A stretch of DNA of 48,339 nt from Caldilineaceae bacterium SB0661_bin_32 (GTDB lineage: Bacteria; Chloroflexota; Anaerolineae; Caldilineales; Caldilineaceae). Shown here one piece after another: positions 17,764-26,349 of this stretch (position 1 is its first letter; each line of letters begins with the position of its first letter). The notes under the pieces were generated by a model. That model did not search any database and had not been told where the DNA came from. It saw nothing but the letters and a program-made list of their open reading frames with translations. A program made the translations under genes and the position numbers. Where the stretch lies: contig VXMH01000006.1 of the NCBI GenBank assembly GCA_009841235.1, forward strand, positions 1-48,339. The letters are read 5' to 3'.

Positions 17764-19656
17764 CTACTCAGTCATTTGAATTGAAGTCGCGATCTGGCGA
17801 TAGACCTCTTCAATCGTCGTTTCGTCGGCGCGATAAAACCGACCGTTGCCGATCCGGGCCAGGTCTTCCAGCAGACCTGCATCAGCATCCCGGCCAAATG
17901 CCACAGTGTGGACCGAAACCGGATTTTGCGCACCCTGTATGTCCCGTTGCAGATCACGCAAGCGGCGTTCGCTGTCGTTATCGCGACCGTCGGTCATCAC
18001 CACAATCGCATAAGTGGCATCGGAATCGACCAGGTCCTTAAGCTCACTTTGCGCCGCCCACACGGCATCGATCAACCTGGTGGAGCCGCCGGCCTGCATG
18101 TTTTCGATCAGATGCAACATGTGACCGCGCCCCTCAGCATCCAGCCGCTGCAGAGCGCCGTACTGCTTCACTCCGGATCCGAACTCCACAAATCCGATTC
18201 TGTCGCGATCTCCCTGAATCTGGTCCACGAATCCCTGCAAGGCTGTTTTCGTTCTTGCGAGTTTGCCGCCTCTCATCGATTCGCTGGTATCCACAACCAG
18301 CATTACGTTTACGGGACGCATTGACAGACGCCAGACGTCCAATACGATCTCCAGAACGGGTTGCGGCGGCAGCGGCAAGAGCGTCTGTGGCGAGAGAACG
18401 TCGACTGTTCCGCTCTCTGCGAACGGGCTGGGCTCCGCCATCAGGTCAATGGCCAGGTCGGCTGGCCTGAACCCGGCCTCAAGCAATGCATACTGGCTGT
18501 CTTCACTCAGCAAGTATCGGGTGAACGCGCGGTAGGCGCTGCGCTGGTTCCGGGTCACGGCAGGGCCTGTCCGCCCGTCTAATTCCAGCAATGCGAAGGG
18601 ATAATCGGCCCAGAGCGTTCCCTCCCTCGGGTAGATGGCAACCAGCTGCCCGTCCGAAAAGATTCGCCCGGCATAGCCCTCGCCGGACAGCCGGGAGAGA
18701 CCGCGATCAGAGGACCGGTTCCAGGCGATCACTGCCTGCTCTTGCGTTACGAAGGCATCGAAAGGCCCTTTGGCTTCACCTTTCTCACGGTTTACGCGGC
18801 CTTCCTCCTGCATATGTCCTGCGCGCACCCGGCCGCCTGCGCCGAGAACAAGCGCTGATCTCTCCGCCCGGCGAACATAGTCCATTACGTCAGGCCGCGT
18901 TGCGCTTTCTGTCGTCAGTCCGCGTGTAATGTCGGCGCCGGCATAAAACTTGGACAGTGTCGCCGCGACGCCGGACGTGCTCTCTGGACTGGGATGACCC
19001 CATCTGAACGCCTTGGAAGGGGCGGCCGCCCGGGCATGGACCTCCTTCCAGCCGATCGGCTGATGCGGCCAGCCCAGCTGCTGTGCCGCATCCAACTGCG
19101 CGGCGACGACGACCGGGCTGACGGCAAATAGCGTGGTCTGGCCGACCCGGTTTGCCTGCACAATGCCTGACTCCGTTGGAAACAGCTTCGCCCAGCGCAC
19201 GTCAATCAAGTCCAGCCAGAGTGAGCTGTCTGGCACGACGGCCTGAAAGCCTGGCTGCTGCAACGATTCCTCGACTATTTCACGGGAGGAGCGGGTAACC
19301 AGTTCAACTTGCATCATCTCCCCGTCCGGCGTGCGGAGTCTGAGGCCGTTGAACCTGCCGGCCCGTTCCCTCAGCGATTCCGCCATCGTTGGAGATACGG
19401 CCACGGTCAACGTTGCGCTGTTTGGGGGCCATGCGGCAGCAACTGCCCTGATGCCTTCGGCTGATGAGGATCCTTCGCCGGACAGGATGCCCGCGATCCA
19501 GGCCCCGGCGCGCACAGTCGTCACCCCGCAGGCGCATAGCAGAAAGCAGCCCACAACCGCGAACGCGATAAGCCGCCGTCGCGGCGGGAAGCGCGAGAAC
19601 TCCGCTTCGCTGGAAACTGCGTGCTCCTGCTCTTTTCCGTCCTGAGTCCCGCTCAT
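17764..19656 (-). CDS. Membrane-anchored solute-binding-like protein with C-terminal VWA domain
   Basis: Of 630 residues, about 1-30 are charged and cytoplasmic, 29-50 form a membrane anchor (LIAFAVVGCFLLCACG, with a poor lipobox match at the second Cys), roughly 70-430 resemble an extracellular solute-binding domain, and 449-625 are a von Willebrand A domain. The metal-ion adhesion site is complete: DTSES at 456-460, the Thr in GGSTRL near 528, and the Asp in VMTDGRD near 557. The segment FTRYLLSEDSQYALLEAGFRPAD matches the helix and hairpin near the end of solute-binding proteins and is echoed in the upstream gene. The start codon overlaps that gene by 4 bases. Such binding/VWA hybrids are known only as uncharacterised proteins; a role in sensing or assembly outside the membrane is inferred. 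Confidence 0.8.
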   Translation of the reverse strand: MSGTQDGKEQEHAVSSEAEFSRFPPRRRLIAFAVVGCFLLCACGVTTVRAGAWIAGILSGEGSSSAEGIRAVAAAWPPNSATLTVAVSPTMAESLRERAGRFNGLRLRTPDGEMMQVELVTRSSREIVEESLQQPGFQAVVPDSSLWLDLIDVRWAKLFPTESGIVQANRVGQTTLFAVSPVVVAAQLDAAQQLGWPHQPIGWKEVHARAAAPSKAFRWGHPSPESTSGVAATLSKFYAGADITRGLTTESATRPDVMDYVRRAERSALVLGAGGRVRAGHMQEEGRVNREKGEAKGPFDAFVTQEQAVIAWNRSSDRGLSRLSGEGYAGRIFSDGQLVAIYPREGTLWADYPFALLELDGRTGPAVTRNQRSAYRAFTRYLLSEDSQYALLEAGFRPADLAIDLMAEPSPFAESGTVDVLSPQTLLPLPPQPVLEIVLDVWRLSMRPVNVMLVVDTSESMRGGKLARTKTALQGFVDQIQGDRDRIGFVEFGSGVKQYGALQRLDAEGRGHMLHLIENMQAGGSTRLIDAVWAAQSELKDLVDSDATYAIVVMTDGRDNDSERRLRDLQRDIQGAQNPVSVHTVAFGRDADAGLLEDLARIGNGRFYRADETTIEEVYRQIATSIQMTE

Positions 19657-20909
19657 CGCTTCTCGTTCATCTCCTGCCGGCGTAAGAGCGCCGACAGCAG
19701 CTCTCGGTTCAGAGACTGCATCACATTGACGCTGGATACGTTATCCTCTACGCCCAACCGCCGCCACTGTTCGAAGAGGCTCCCCTCCGCGGCGCTGACC
19801 TGCAGGCCGGATTCGGCTGGACGCAGCCCGAATTCGAGCGCGCTGCGCTGCTGCCCTTCGCTGAGCAGAAAACTTTGAAACGCCAGCGCTGCCTCCTTTT
19901 GCGCCGCCGATGTCTCAGGGCCTGCCCAGATCGCGAAAGGGAAGTCGAACCAGGTAGTCACCTTCGGGTAGTAAAGGAGTACCGGCTCCTGCCAGCGGTT
20001 CTGTATGCCCTCCATATTCTGAAGCAGGTCGCTTTCCAGGAACTGGCCTCCATCGCCGGCCGTATAACCGAACAGGGCCACGCTCTCCGCACTGCTCGTC
20101 GCTCCACCGCTGAATTGGGGCGCCGCCCCCATCAGCTCGGTCAGCCAGGTATCGAACTGGGGGTCGACAACGTCTTCGACGAGGATTTCAGTGCTGTCAA
20201 AGTATTCACCTGCCGCTGTGACGATGGCCGCCAAGCCGCCCACACTCTCGCCCACTGGGTTGACCGCCAACTTGAAATTGCCCCAGCCGGGATCTCCGCC
20301 CAGCTCCTTCCAGCCGGTAGGGGCGACGGCCGCTTTGTGAAGTGTGGACCATGAGGGCGGGCCGAGATTCTCAAACAGCGGAGCGCCCCGGCTGCGAAAC
20401 AGTCCCCAGACCAGAAGTGTATTTGCCAGCGGCCTCATGCGGTATTGCCCGTCGTTCAGGAACTGGTCCCGCCCCAGCTGCTCCCGGAATGACGCGTTGG
20501 CAATTTCCACGAGAAAGCGGCCGTCCGCTATCCACGCAGTTGGAAAGGATTCAAGAGCTTCCAACTTTTCTTGGGGCAGGTCTTCAAGGAGCACGTCTGC
20601 TGACAATGCGCCGAAGTCGTTGCGCTCCCACTTGCCCAGCGCAGCAAGGCCGTCCATCGGGGTGATTTCCACCTCGATGGTCGCGCCTTCCGACTTGGGG
20701 CCAGTGGCGTTGAATTCATCAGCCGCAGCCTGTACCCACGATTCCACGGGAAGGGCAGTGATGACCTGAATACGGACGACCTGTGGGCGAGCGGGTGCCA
20801 AGCCGAGGGCGGCAGCGTTCCCAGCGATCGTGCGCCAGACCAGTATCCCGACTACCAGGACGACCGCCGCCGACATTACCGCAACAACGAATACCCGCGT
20901 ACGAATCAT
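19653..20909 (-). CDS. Membrane-anchored solute-binding-like protein, paralogue of the VWA partner's binding domain
   Basis: The 418-residue protein has an N-terminal membrane segment (about 7-27, VFVVAVMSAAVVLVVGILVW) with no lipobox, then a periplasmic-binding-protein-like domain starting IQVITALPVESWVQAAADEF. It shares with the downstream VWA protein the signature (A)FQSFLLSEGQQRSALEFGLRPAE, so the two arose by duplication. No ABC permease or ATPase is encoded nearby, which argues against ordinary transport. It overlaps the genes on both sides by 4 bases, so the three products are translationally coupled and probably work together. Confidence 0.75.
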   Translation of the reverse strand: MIRTRVFVVAVMSAAVVLVVGILVWRTIAGNAAALGLAPARPQVVRIQVITALPVESWVQAAADEFNATGPKSEGATIEVEITPMDGLAALGKWERNDFGALSADVLLEDLPQEKLEALESFPTAWIADGRFLVEIANASFREQLGRDQFLNDGQYRMRPLANTLLVWGLFRSRGAPLFENLGPPSWSTLHKAAVAPTGWKELGGDPGWGNFKLAVNPVGESVGGLAAIVTAAGEYFDSTEILVEDVVDPQFDTWLTELMGAAPQFSGGATSSAESVALFGYTAGDGGQFLESDLLQNMEGIQNRWQEPVLLYYPKVTTWFDFPFAIWAGPETSAAQKEAALAFQSFLLSEGQQRSALEFGLRPAESGLQVSAAEGSLFEQWRRLGVEDNVSSVNVMQSLNRELLSALLRRQEMNEKR

Positions 20910-21253
20910 TGTTCCTGTGCGAGCGGGGAGCCGCAGAATCCGCAGACCGCGTTCAGGTCTGTGGCCGTGCCTTCAATGAGTTCCGGCGGGGTCGCCGCGC
21001 CGCAAGACGCGCACTGCGCCGCATACCGCACCGGGGCTCTGGGCTCCTCCCCCAGAGGCTTGTCAACTCGCAACGGAATGTCGTCGTCGTCCGGCTCCGT
21101 ATGCCCCAGGTATGCTCCCAACAGACTGGTTACACCGACCAGTACGAGAATCCCCGGCCATATCCAGTCCGTGGCGAACAGGATTGCCAGCCCGATCATG
21201 AATACGGCTCCGGTCAGCCCTTGGCGGGGAGCGGTGAATTTCTTAGTTTTCAT
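20906..21253 (-). CDS. Small membrane protein with C-terminal zinc ribbon
   Basis: From the ATG at 21253, preceded by GCAGGAATCC, the protein has 115 residues; a GTG at 21280 is an alternative start. Two adjacent hydrophobic segments (GLTGAVFMIGLAILFATDW and GILVLVGVTSLLGAYLG) form one or two membrane helices. A Pro- and Asp-rich linker follows, then a treble-clef-like CASC-x22-CGFC zinc ribbon at the C-terminus. It is the first gene of the operon with the two solute-binding-like genes. The ribbon may hold a partner at the cytoplasmic face. No function can be assigned. Confidence 0.7.
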   Translation of the reverse strand: MKTKKFTAPRQGLTGAVFMIGLAILFATDWIWPGILVLVGVTSLLGAYLGHTEPDDDDIPLRVDKPLGEEPRAPVRYAAQCASCGAATPPELIEGTATDLNAVCGFCGSPLAQEQ

Positions 21254-21406
21254 GGGTAAAGGATTCCTGCTTTGATCCACACCGTCGCTGTCGCGTTAGA
21301 TTCTACTACAGTCTGGCTGGAGGTAACACTATCTCGGAAGACAAAATCCAAGAAATAGCGCGACACTCGCGTACAATTTTCAGAGAGAGGCGCGCGATAG
21401 CGCTGC

Positions 21407-21435
21407 TTGACAATAATGGCGAAATGGTATATATC
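21407..21435 (+). promoter_or_regulatory. Sigma-70-type promoter for the split-LysM gene
   Basis: A perfect TTGACA at 21407-21412 is followed after 17 bases by TATATC at 21430-21435 (4 of 6). It predicts a leader of about 115 bases before the gene at 21558. Just upstream at 21362-21384 is GACACTCG...AATTTTCAG, which matches part of the repeat at 10981-11003 in 18 of 23 positions. Confidence 0.6.
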
Positions 21436-21557
21436 CCGGTAAGAGTCCCCGAGAGAACCGGTAAACGCGGCAATCTGAATCGAAAGGGAAGTCAGTACGA
21501 GTCAAAGCGAAAAACTGATCCTCAAGAAGCCAGACTGAACAACGAAGGAGGAATATC

Positions 21558-22715
21558 ATGGTCCCTACAGATATTTCGCCTGCCAGATCGACTTGGCGGC
21601 CTCAACGAGCTTCAATGGCAATCTTGCTGATGTTTTTGTTGTCGCTGTTATTGGTTCCCCAACCGGTGGTTGCAGCCCCCGCCGAGCGCCCAGCCCCCGC
21701 CCAGACTTACGTCCACATCGTCAGACCCGGCGAATCCCTTAACGACATCGCAGCACTATACGGCATATCGGTCGAGGACCTGAGGACTTCCAACAACCTC
21801 GTAAACCGGGCCCAGTTCGTGAGCTGCACGCCCAATGCAGACAGCACGCAAGTGCGGGGGACCGTGCGGGTGAACGGCCACCCGGCCAGCGGCTTCCGGG
21901 TGGTTTTCAGCTGGCATCCGGACGAGGCTGCTGTAGCGATGGCGGTTTCCGGCGGCGGCGGCCAGGATGGAGGCCAGTACAGCCACATTCTCGGCGGCGG
22001 CGCCCGCGAAGGAAACTGGTGGTTCTGGATCGAAAACGGCGCCGGCGTCCGCATTTCGGAGATGGCGCACGTTCACACTGACAAGGACCCTCATGAAGGA
22101 AAGTGCCAGCGGGCGGTGATCGACTTTGACATCCAGAACCCCGAGCTCACTTACGTTGGGCGCAGACTGCAGATACCTCTGTCGCCGCAAACTGTGGCAG
22201 CAAAGCCTTTGCCCCGGAAACCCGCCAGCACCAAGACTGTCTATGGTCACGTCGTCAAATCCGGCGAAACAGTTGCCAGAATTGCAGAGACATACGGCAC
22301 ATCAGTCCAGGATTTGAGAGCTGCCAACAACCTCGTCAACCGGGCAAGTTTGGTGCGCTGCGACGCTAACGCCGGAAGTACCCGAGCGGTGGGCACAGTG
22401 CGGCTGAACGGGCAGCCTGCCGGCGGCTACAGAGTCGCCTTCAGTTGGCAGCCTGACGGGGAGGTGGTGGCCAGAAAGAGCTCTTCTGAAGGTGGTCATT
22501 TCACCCACATCCTTCAGGCGTCCGGTCCCCGGGAAGGGAGCTGGTGGTTCTGGATCGAGAACGAAGACGGCCACCGCATTTCCGAGATGGCTTATGTCCG
22601 TACGCACAAAGATCCACATCCGGGCAACTGCCAGCAAGCGGTGATTGATTTCGAAATTCAGAATCCGCACTTCATTTACATCGGGCGCAAGCTGCATATC
22701 CCTTCTTCCGGTTAG
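21558..22715 (+). CDS. Secreted protein with two LysM domains, each split by an Ig-like insert
   Basis: ATG follows a strong AAGGAGGA. Residues 19-40 are a signal peptide or anchor. LysM-1 starts at 51 (YVHIVRPGESLNDIAALYGI) and reaches NNLV at 79-82. It resumes only at 196 (ELTYVGRRLQIP). LysM-2 does the same, from 229 (YGHVVKSGETVARIAETYGT) to 371 (HFIYIGRKLHIP). Each gap holds a related insert of about 105 residues, with GTVRVNGHPASGFRVVFSW / GTVRLNGQPAGGYRVAFSW, then WWFWIEN, ISEMA and AVIDF. One Cys lies at each border of the inserts (90/183 and 268/358), suited to a disulfide closing each loop. LysM domains bind peptidoglycan or chitin-type glycans; the insert looks like a beta-sandwich. 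The gene is monocistronic, flanked by a promoter and a terminator. Confidence 0.88.
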   Translation: MVPTDISPARSTWRPQRASMAILLMFLLSLLLVPQPVVAAPAERPAPAQTYVHIVRPGESLNDIAALYGISVEDLRTSNNLVNRAQFVSCTPNADSTQVRGTVRVNGHPASGFRVVFSWHPDEAAVAMAVSGGGGQDGGQYSHILGGGAREGNWWFWIENGAGVRISEMAHVHTDKDPHEGKCQRAVIDFDIQNPELTYVGRRLQIPLSPQTVAAKPLPRKPASTKTVYGHVVKSGETVARIAETYGTSVQDLRAANNLVNRASLVRCDANAGSTRAVGTVRLNGQPAGGYRVAFSWQPDGEVVARKSSSEGGHFTHILQASGPREGSWWFWIENEDGHRISEMAYVRTHKDPHPGNCQQAVIDFEIQNPHFIYIGRKLHIPSSG

Positions 22716-22817
22716 GTCGTATCGTCGGCAAGAGCAGTTGCGCCGGCGCTGGAGAGCAGCATGTGGCTTCATCAGGGAGGGGAACCACAAGAGTGAGGTA
22801 AACTTACTCGCAACCTT

Positions 22818-22852
22818 AAAGGGGGTGACGTGAAGGCGTCATCCCCTTTTTT
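22818..22852 (+). terminator. Rho-independent terminator after the LysM gene
   Basis: GGGGGTGACG at 22821-22830 pairs with CGTCATCCCC at 22837-22846 (ten pairs, one G-U) around TGAAGG, with AAA before and TTTTTT after. It is the strongest terminator in the window and ends the rightward LysM transcript about 100 bases after its stop. Confidence 0.9.
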
Positions 22853-23012
22853 GCTGTGCCATCTGGGATCTGAAAGCGGGGCTACCAGCGGTAACTGTCA
22901 AACGACTCCGATTACAGAAGTGTTGGCGTATTGAAAAGCTAAATTGCCAGAATCTCACCCTATCTTTTGATGCACTATTCAATCTGTTCGAGAGTCGAAA
23001 TTCGCGGAATTG

Positions 23013-23021
23013 TGGTATAAT
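23013..23021 (+). promoter_or_regulatory. Extended -10 promoter (TGGTATAAT) for the ATPase/TOPRIM pair
   Basis: TATAAT at 23016-23021 with an upstream TG; the -35 is poor (AGTCGA at 17 bases). It lies 34 bases before the ATPase ATG, directly after the LysM terminator, and is the only promoter-like site there. The 339-base interval 22716-23054 contains nothing else recognisable. Confidence 0.6.
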
Positions 23022-23054
23022 GGCAGATGGCTTGCAGTAAAGCAGGAGATTGAA

Positions 23055-24482
23055 ATGATCACCCGTATCGAACTCGATGGCTTCAAGACATTCCAGGACT
23101 TTTCGCTGGACCTGGCCCCCTTGCAAGTTATCGTTGGCGCAAATGGGGCGGGCAAAAGCAATCTCTTTGATGCCTTGCAACTGCTTAGTCGCCTGGCCGA
23201 TTCGGATCTGCTCACGGCGTTTCAGGATATGCGGGGCGAAGTGGGTGAACTATTCACAATCCGAACAGATGGCGGTACGTCTGACCGTATCAATCTAGCG
23301 GTCGAGATGCTGGTCAATCGAGAAGTCCAGGATGACTGGGGCACGCGCAAAGAACTGCGATACGCCCGAATGCGGTATGAATTGGTGATTGTCAGAAGAA
23401 GAGACGAGCTGGACCTTGATCGTCTCTATGTGGAACACGAAATGTTGGCTACGATTCCACGCAATAGGGATAGATGGACGAAGTCTTACAATTTGAAGAC
23501 CGAGAGTGCCTGGATTCCGCGAATAACCGGCGGACGTTCCCCTTTTATTTCCACAGACCTGGAAATGCGCAAACCCACCCTCACCCTGCATCAAGATGGA
23601 AGAGGAGGGCGGCGCAATATAGTGGCTGAGCAGGCAGAACGGACGGTTCTGAGTGGGATACAGAATACGGAGTTTCCGCACGCTTTCGCAGTGGCCGAAG
23701 AGATGCGAGCGTGGCGCTTTCTACACCTCAATCCAGGAGTCCTGCGTCAGCCCAGCCCAATGACGGCAACAACAAAAATGGCCGCCGACGGGAGTTTCCT
23801 TCCCAACGCGCTTGCGCGCATGAGTGCTATCGATCCAATGCTTTTGGCTGATGTATCCCGGGATCTGGCTAACCGTGTACCTGGAATCTTGCAGATAGAG
23901 GTGGAAGAAGATCGTAAACTTGAACGTTTTGTAATTTGGGCAAAAACAGTCGACGGGAGGCGTTTCTCCTCTCGCGTTCTGTCCGATGGCACGCTACGAT
24001 TGCTTGCGCTCATTACAATGACCAACGATCCTGACCATGAAGGCGTTCTTTGCTTTGAGGAGCCAGAGAATGGTGTGCATCCCTCCCGGCTTGGAAGCAT
24101 GACTCATTTGCTGCGGGAACTGGCAACTGACTTTTCGGAACCGAAACAGGCAGATTTCCCTTTGCGCCAGATTCTCTCCAACACGCATTCACCTGCCTTC
24201 ATCAGCTACACGGAGATTCTGCCTCATGTTCTCTTCGCGCATATGGTGACCCGCGTAAATCCTGCTGACAACCAACAGCCACAGCGGGTGACGAAAATTT
24301 CTCCGGTTATTCCAGATCCTTTGCAGCCGCAACTCCCCATCCCTGCAGAGCTACGCAGCTACACGCTCAGCGAAGTGTGTGACTATCTGGAAAGTGCCAA
24401 CCTGGAAGAAGCCCGTCGTGAGTTGGAGGGGAAATTGGCACGTGCAAACGGTCGCCCAATCGCTGAGAGTCTTGAGGGATGA
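23055..24482 (+). CDS. AAA/ABC-type ATPase of the OLD/RecF group, putative defence component
   Basis: The ATG at 23055 follows AGGAGATTGAA and starts MITRIELDGFKTFQDFSLDL, the N-terminus typical of RecF/OLD/SMC-like ATPases; the protein has 475 residues. Walker A is GANGAGKSN at 28-36, the ABC signature-like SDGTLRLLAL near 309, Walker B LCFEEPENGVHPS near 331 and a switch His in SNTHSPAFISY near 378. About 270 residues of a divergent insertion domain separate Walker A from the signature. Its stop overlaps the start of the TOPRIM-like gene. ATPase/TOPRIM pairs such as Gabija-, PARIS- and OLD-like systems protect against phages; this pair resembles them in layout only. Base composition is less GC-rich than its neighbours by eye, suggesting acquisition by transfer. 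Confidence 0.85.
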   Translation: MITRIELDGFKTFQDFSLDLAPLQVIVGANGAGKSNLFDALQLLSRLADSDLLTAFQDMRGEVGELFTIRTDGGTSDRINLAVEMLVNREVQDDWGTRKELRYARMRYELVIVRRRDELDLDRLYVEHEMLATIPRNRDRWTKSYNLKTESAWIPRITGGRSPFISTDLEMRKPTLTLHQDGRGGRRNIVAEQAERTVLSGIQNTEFPHAFAVAEEMRAWRFLHLNPGVLRQPSPMTATTKMAADGSFLPNALARMSAIDPMLLADVSRDLANRVPGILQIEVEEDRKLERFVIWAKTVDGRRFSSRVLSDGTLRLLALITMTNDPDHEGVLCFEEPENGVHPSRLGSMTHLLRELATDFSEPKQADFPLRQILSNTHSPAFISYTEILPHVLFAHMVTRVNPADNQQPQRVTKISPVIPDPLQPQLPIPAELRSYTLSEVCDYLESANLEEARRELEGKLARANGRPIAESLEG

Positions 24483-25150
24483 CGCACCTCGCCATGGCAC
24501 TATTTGCGGAAGGACCTACGGACCATCATTTCATTCGTATTGTTGCGCAACGCACGGCAGAGCACATTCTCAATCACAACAGTCCCATGGTGGTAGATGT
24601 GTTGGACCCTCACATTGTTGAGCGGTCACCAGGAACGCAGGCTGAAAAAATTCTTGACGCTGCACATTTCGCATATGGTTTCCATCTACTTCTGGTTCAC
24701 GCCGATGCTGATGCTCGTACTCGCGACACCGCTTGGGCCGACCGGATAGAGCCGGGCCGTCAGCGAGTCCTAGAAGCATCCAAAGATTGCGAACAGGTCT
24801 GCGACAAGCTGGTACCCGTGATTCCTGTACAAATGACAGAAGCTTGGATGCTGGCCGACCCATTTGCACTAGCCGAAACAATGGGTTGCAAGACTCCGCC
24901 GACTGATTTGGGATTACCTCGCCGGCCTAGCCAGGTCGAGAACTTTGCTGATCCAAAAGCGAAGTTGAAAGAGGCAATTCGTACTGCACAAAGTGGTCGC
25001 CCTCGTCGGCGACGTCGAGACCTAAAAATTAGCGATCTTTATGAACCATTGGCCGGAATGGTTGGGCTTGAACGTCTATCTGGGGTTCCGGCTTTCTGTA
25101 AGTTTCAGAAGGATTTGACCCAAGCGCTACGAGATCTTCATTTTATCTGA
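24479..25150 (+). CDS. TOPRIM-like DUF4276-type protein, partner of the ATPase
   Basis: This 223-residue protein overlaps the ATPase stop by 4 bases (ATGA). TOPRIM-type acidic positions are visible: E11 in FAEGPTDHHF, D76 and D78 in LLLVHADADAR, and the conserved QMTEAWMLADPFA (E121, D127) that is characteristic of DUF4276-like proteins. A basic stretch RPRRRRRDLK near residue 185 could contact nucleic acid. The acidic triad is as in metal-dependent nucleases and topoisomerase-primase domains, so nuclease activity gated by the ATPase is the likely mechanism, by analogy. I did not identify a closer named system. Downstream, 71 bases separate it from an unrelated dehydrogenase. Confidence 0.8.
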   Translation: MTHLAMALFAEGPTDHHFIRIVAQRTAEHILNHNSPMVVDVLDPHIVERSPGTQAEKILDAAHFAYGFHLLLVHADADARTRDTAWADRIEPGRQRVLEASKDCEQVCDKLVPVIPVQMTEAWMLADPFALAETMGCKTPPTDLGLPRRPSQVENFADPKAKLKEAIRTAQSGRPRRRRRDLKISDLYEPLAGMVGLERLSGVPAFCKFQKDLTQALRDLHFI

Positions 25151-25221
25151 CCAGCTACCGTTCCAATTTGGACGTGTGCTACTCTCCGAGAGTCACTCCA
25201 AGAGCTTGATGTAGGAGAACC

Positions 25222-26277
25222 ATGCCCAATATTCAGCCCTCTACTTTGCGAGACGTCGGCTATCAACTTTTCGAAGCTTCTGGCTGCACCGCCGAAGACG
25301 CTCGGGCTGTGGTCGACCACCTCGTGGAGTCCAACCTCTTCGGCCACGACTCACACGGCGCGATTCGCTACTACGAATACACGCGTGCGATTCGCGAGGG
25401 ACGCTTTCAACCGTGGGCAACCCCCACCATCGTTCGTGACTATCCGAGCACGGCCGTCGTTGACGCAGGCGGAGCACTGGGTCAGGTCGGAGCGACTTTC
25501 GCGATAAAACTGGCCACAGAGAAAGCCCGCCAGCACGGTCTGGCAACCGTTACCCTTCGCAATACAAGCCACGTGGGTCGCGCCGGCGCCTATCCGCTGA
25601 TGGCGGCCCGCGAGGGAAACATGATCGCCCTGGCATTCGTGAACGCCGGGCGGCTTGGCTACCAGATCGCCCCGTTTGGCGGGCTTGAAGGCCGCTTAAG
25701 CACCAACCCCATCGCGTTTTCCGCGCCCCGCCCCGACACGGACCCGATCCTGGTCGACATGACCACCTCCGTCGTCGCCGAAGGCAAGGTCCGAGTCGCT
25801 ATCAACCAGGGAAGCCAGGTCCCCGAGGGCTGGCTGATCGATTCCGAAGGCAACTCCACGACCGAACCGAATGATTTCAGGGCCGACCCTCCAGGCGCGA
25901 TCCTGCCACTGGGAGGGGTAGTTGCCCATAAAGGCTTTGCCCTCGGTCTTGTGGTAGAATTGCTGGGCGGTGCGCTCAGCGGCGAGGGCTGTGCCGACGG
26001 TTCTCGGACCATGAGGAGCAACGGCGTCCTCTTCACCGTCTACAACATCGAGCACTTCACCGAGCTCTCTACCTACTATGAGGAAGTAGAGGCGTTGCTC
26101 CGTCACGTCAAGTCCAGCCGTCTCGCGCCGGGATTCAATGAGATTCTGGCCCCGGGCGAGCCCGAGTTCCGCAGCGCGCAGCGTAAAGAGAAGGACGGCA
26201 TCGAGATCGACGAAACGACCTGGGCCCACATCTGCCGGGAAGGACGCATTCTGGGGCTCAACCCGGACAGCTGGTAG
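25222..26277 (+). CDS. Ldh/malate dehydrogenase-2 family NAD(P)-dependent oxidoreductase
   Basis: The 351-residue protein belongs to the malate/L-lactate/ureidoglycolate/sulfolactate dehydrogenase family, which lacks a Rossmann fold. Visible hallmarks are VVDHLVESNLFGHDSHGAI with the active-site His pair, the VDAGGALGQVGATFA segment, TLRNTSHVGRAGAYP, and the C-terminal LGGVVAHKGFALGLVVELL. The start has GTAGGAGAACC before it. These enzymes oxidise 2-hydroxy acids or diols to keto acids with NAD(P). It is first in line with four corrinoid-system genes, with 72 bases to the next, and may act on the product released after demethylation. Its substrate is unknown. Confidence 0.93.
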   Translation: MPNIQPSTLRDVGYQLFEASGCTAEDARAVVDHLVESNLFGHDSHGAIRYYEYTRAIREGRFQPWATPTIVRDYPSTAVVDAGGALGQVGATFAIKLATEKARQHGLATVTLRNTSHVGRAGAYPLMAAREGNMIALAFVNAGRLGYQIAPFGGLEGRLSTNPIAFSAPRPDTDPILVDMTTSVVAEGKVRVAINQGSQVPEGWLIDSEGNSTTEPNDFRADPPGAILPLGGVVAHKGFALGLVVELLGGALSGEGCADGSRTMRSNGVLFTVYNIEHFTELSTYYEEVEALLRHVKSSRLAPGFNEILAPGEPEFRSAQRKEKDGIEIDETTWAHICREGRILGLNPDSW

Positions 26278-26349
26278 AGAGCGCCAAACGCCTGCGGCCC
26301 ACCGTTGCCGCACGAACTGACCCGAAAACAACGCTGAAGGGAGCAAGCC

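Noticed and set aside
25151..25221. Cobalamin riboswitch ahead of the corrinoid operon
   Set aside because: The gap is only 71 bases and no B12-box-like sequence is visible.
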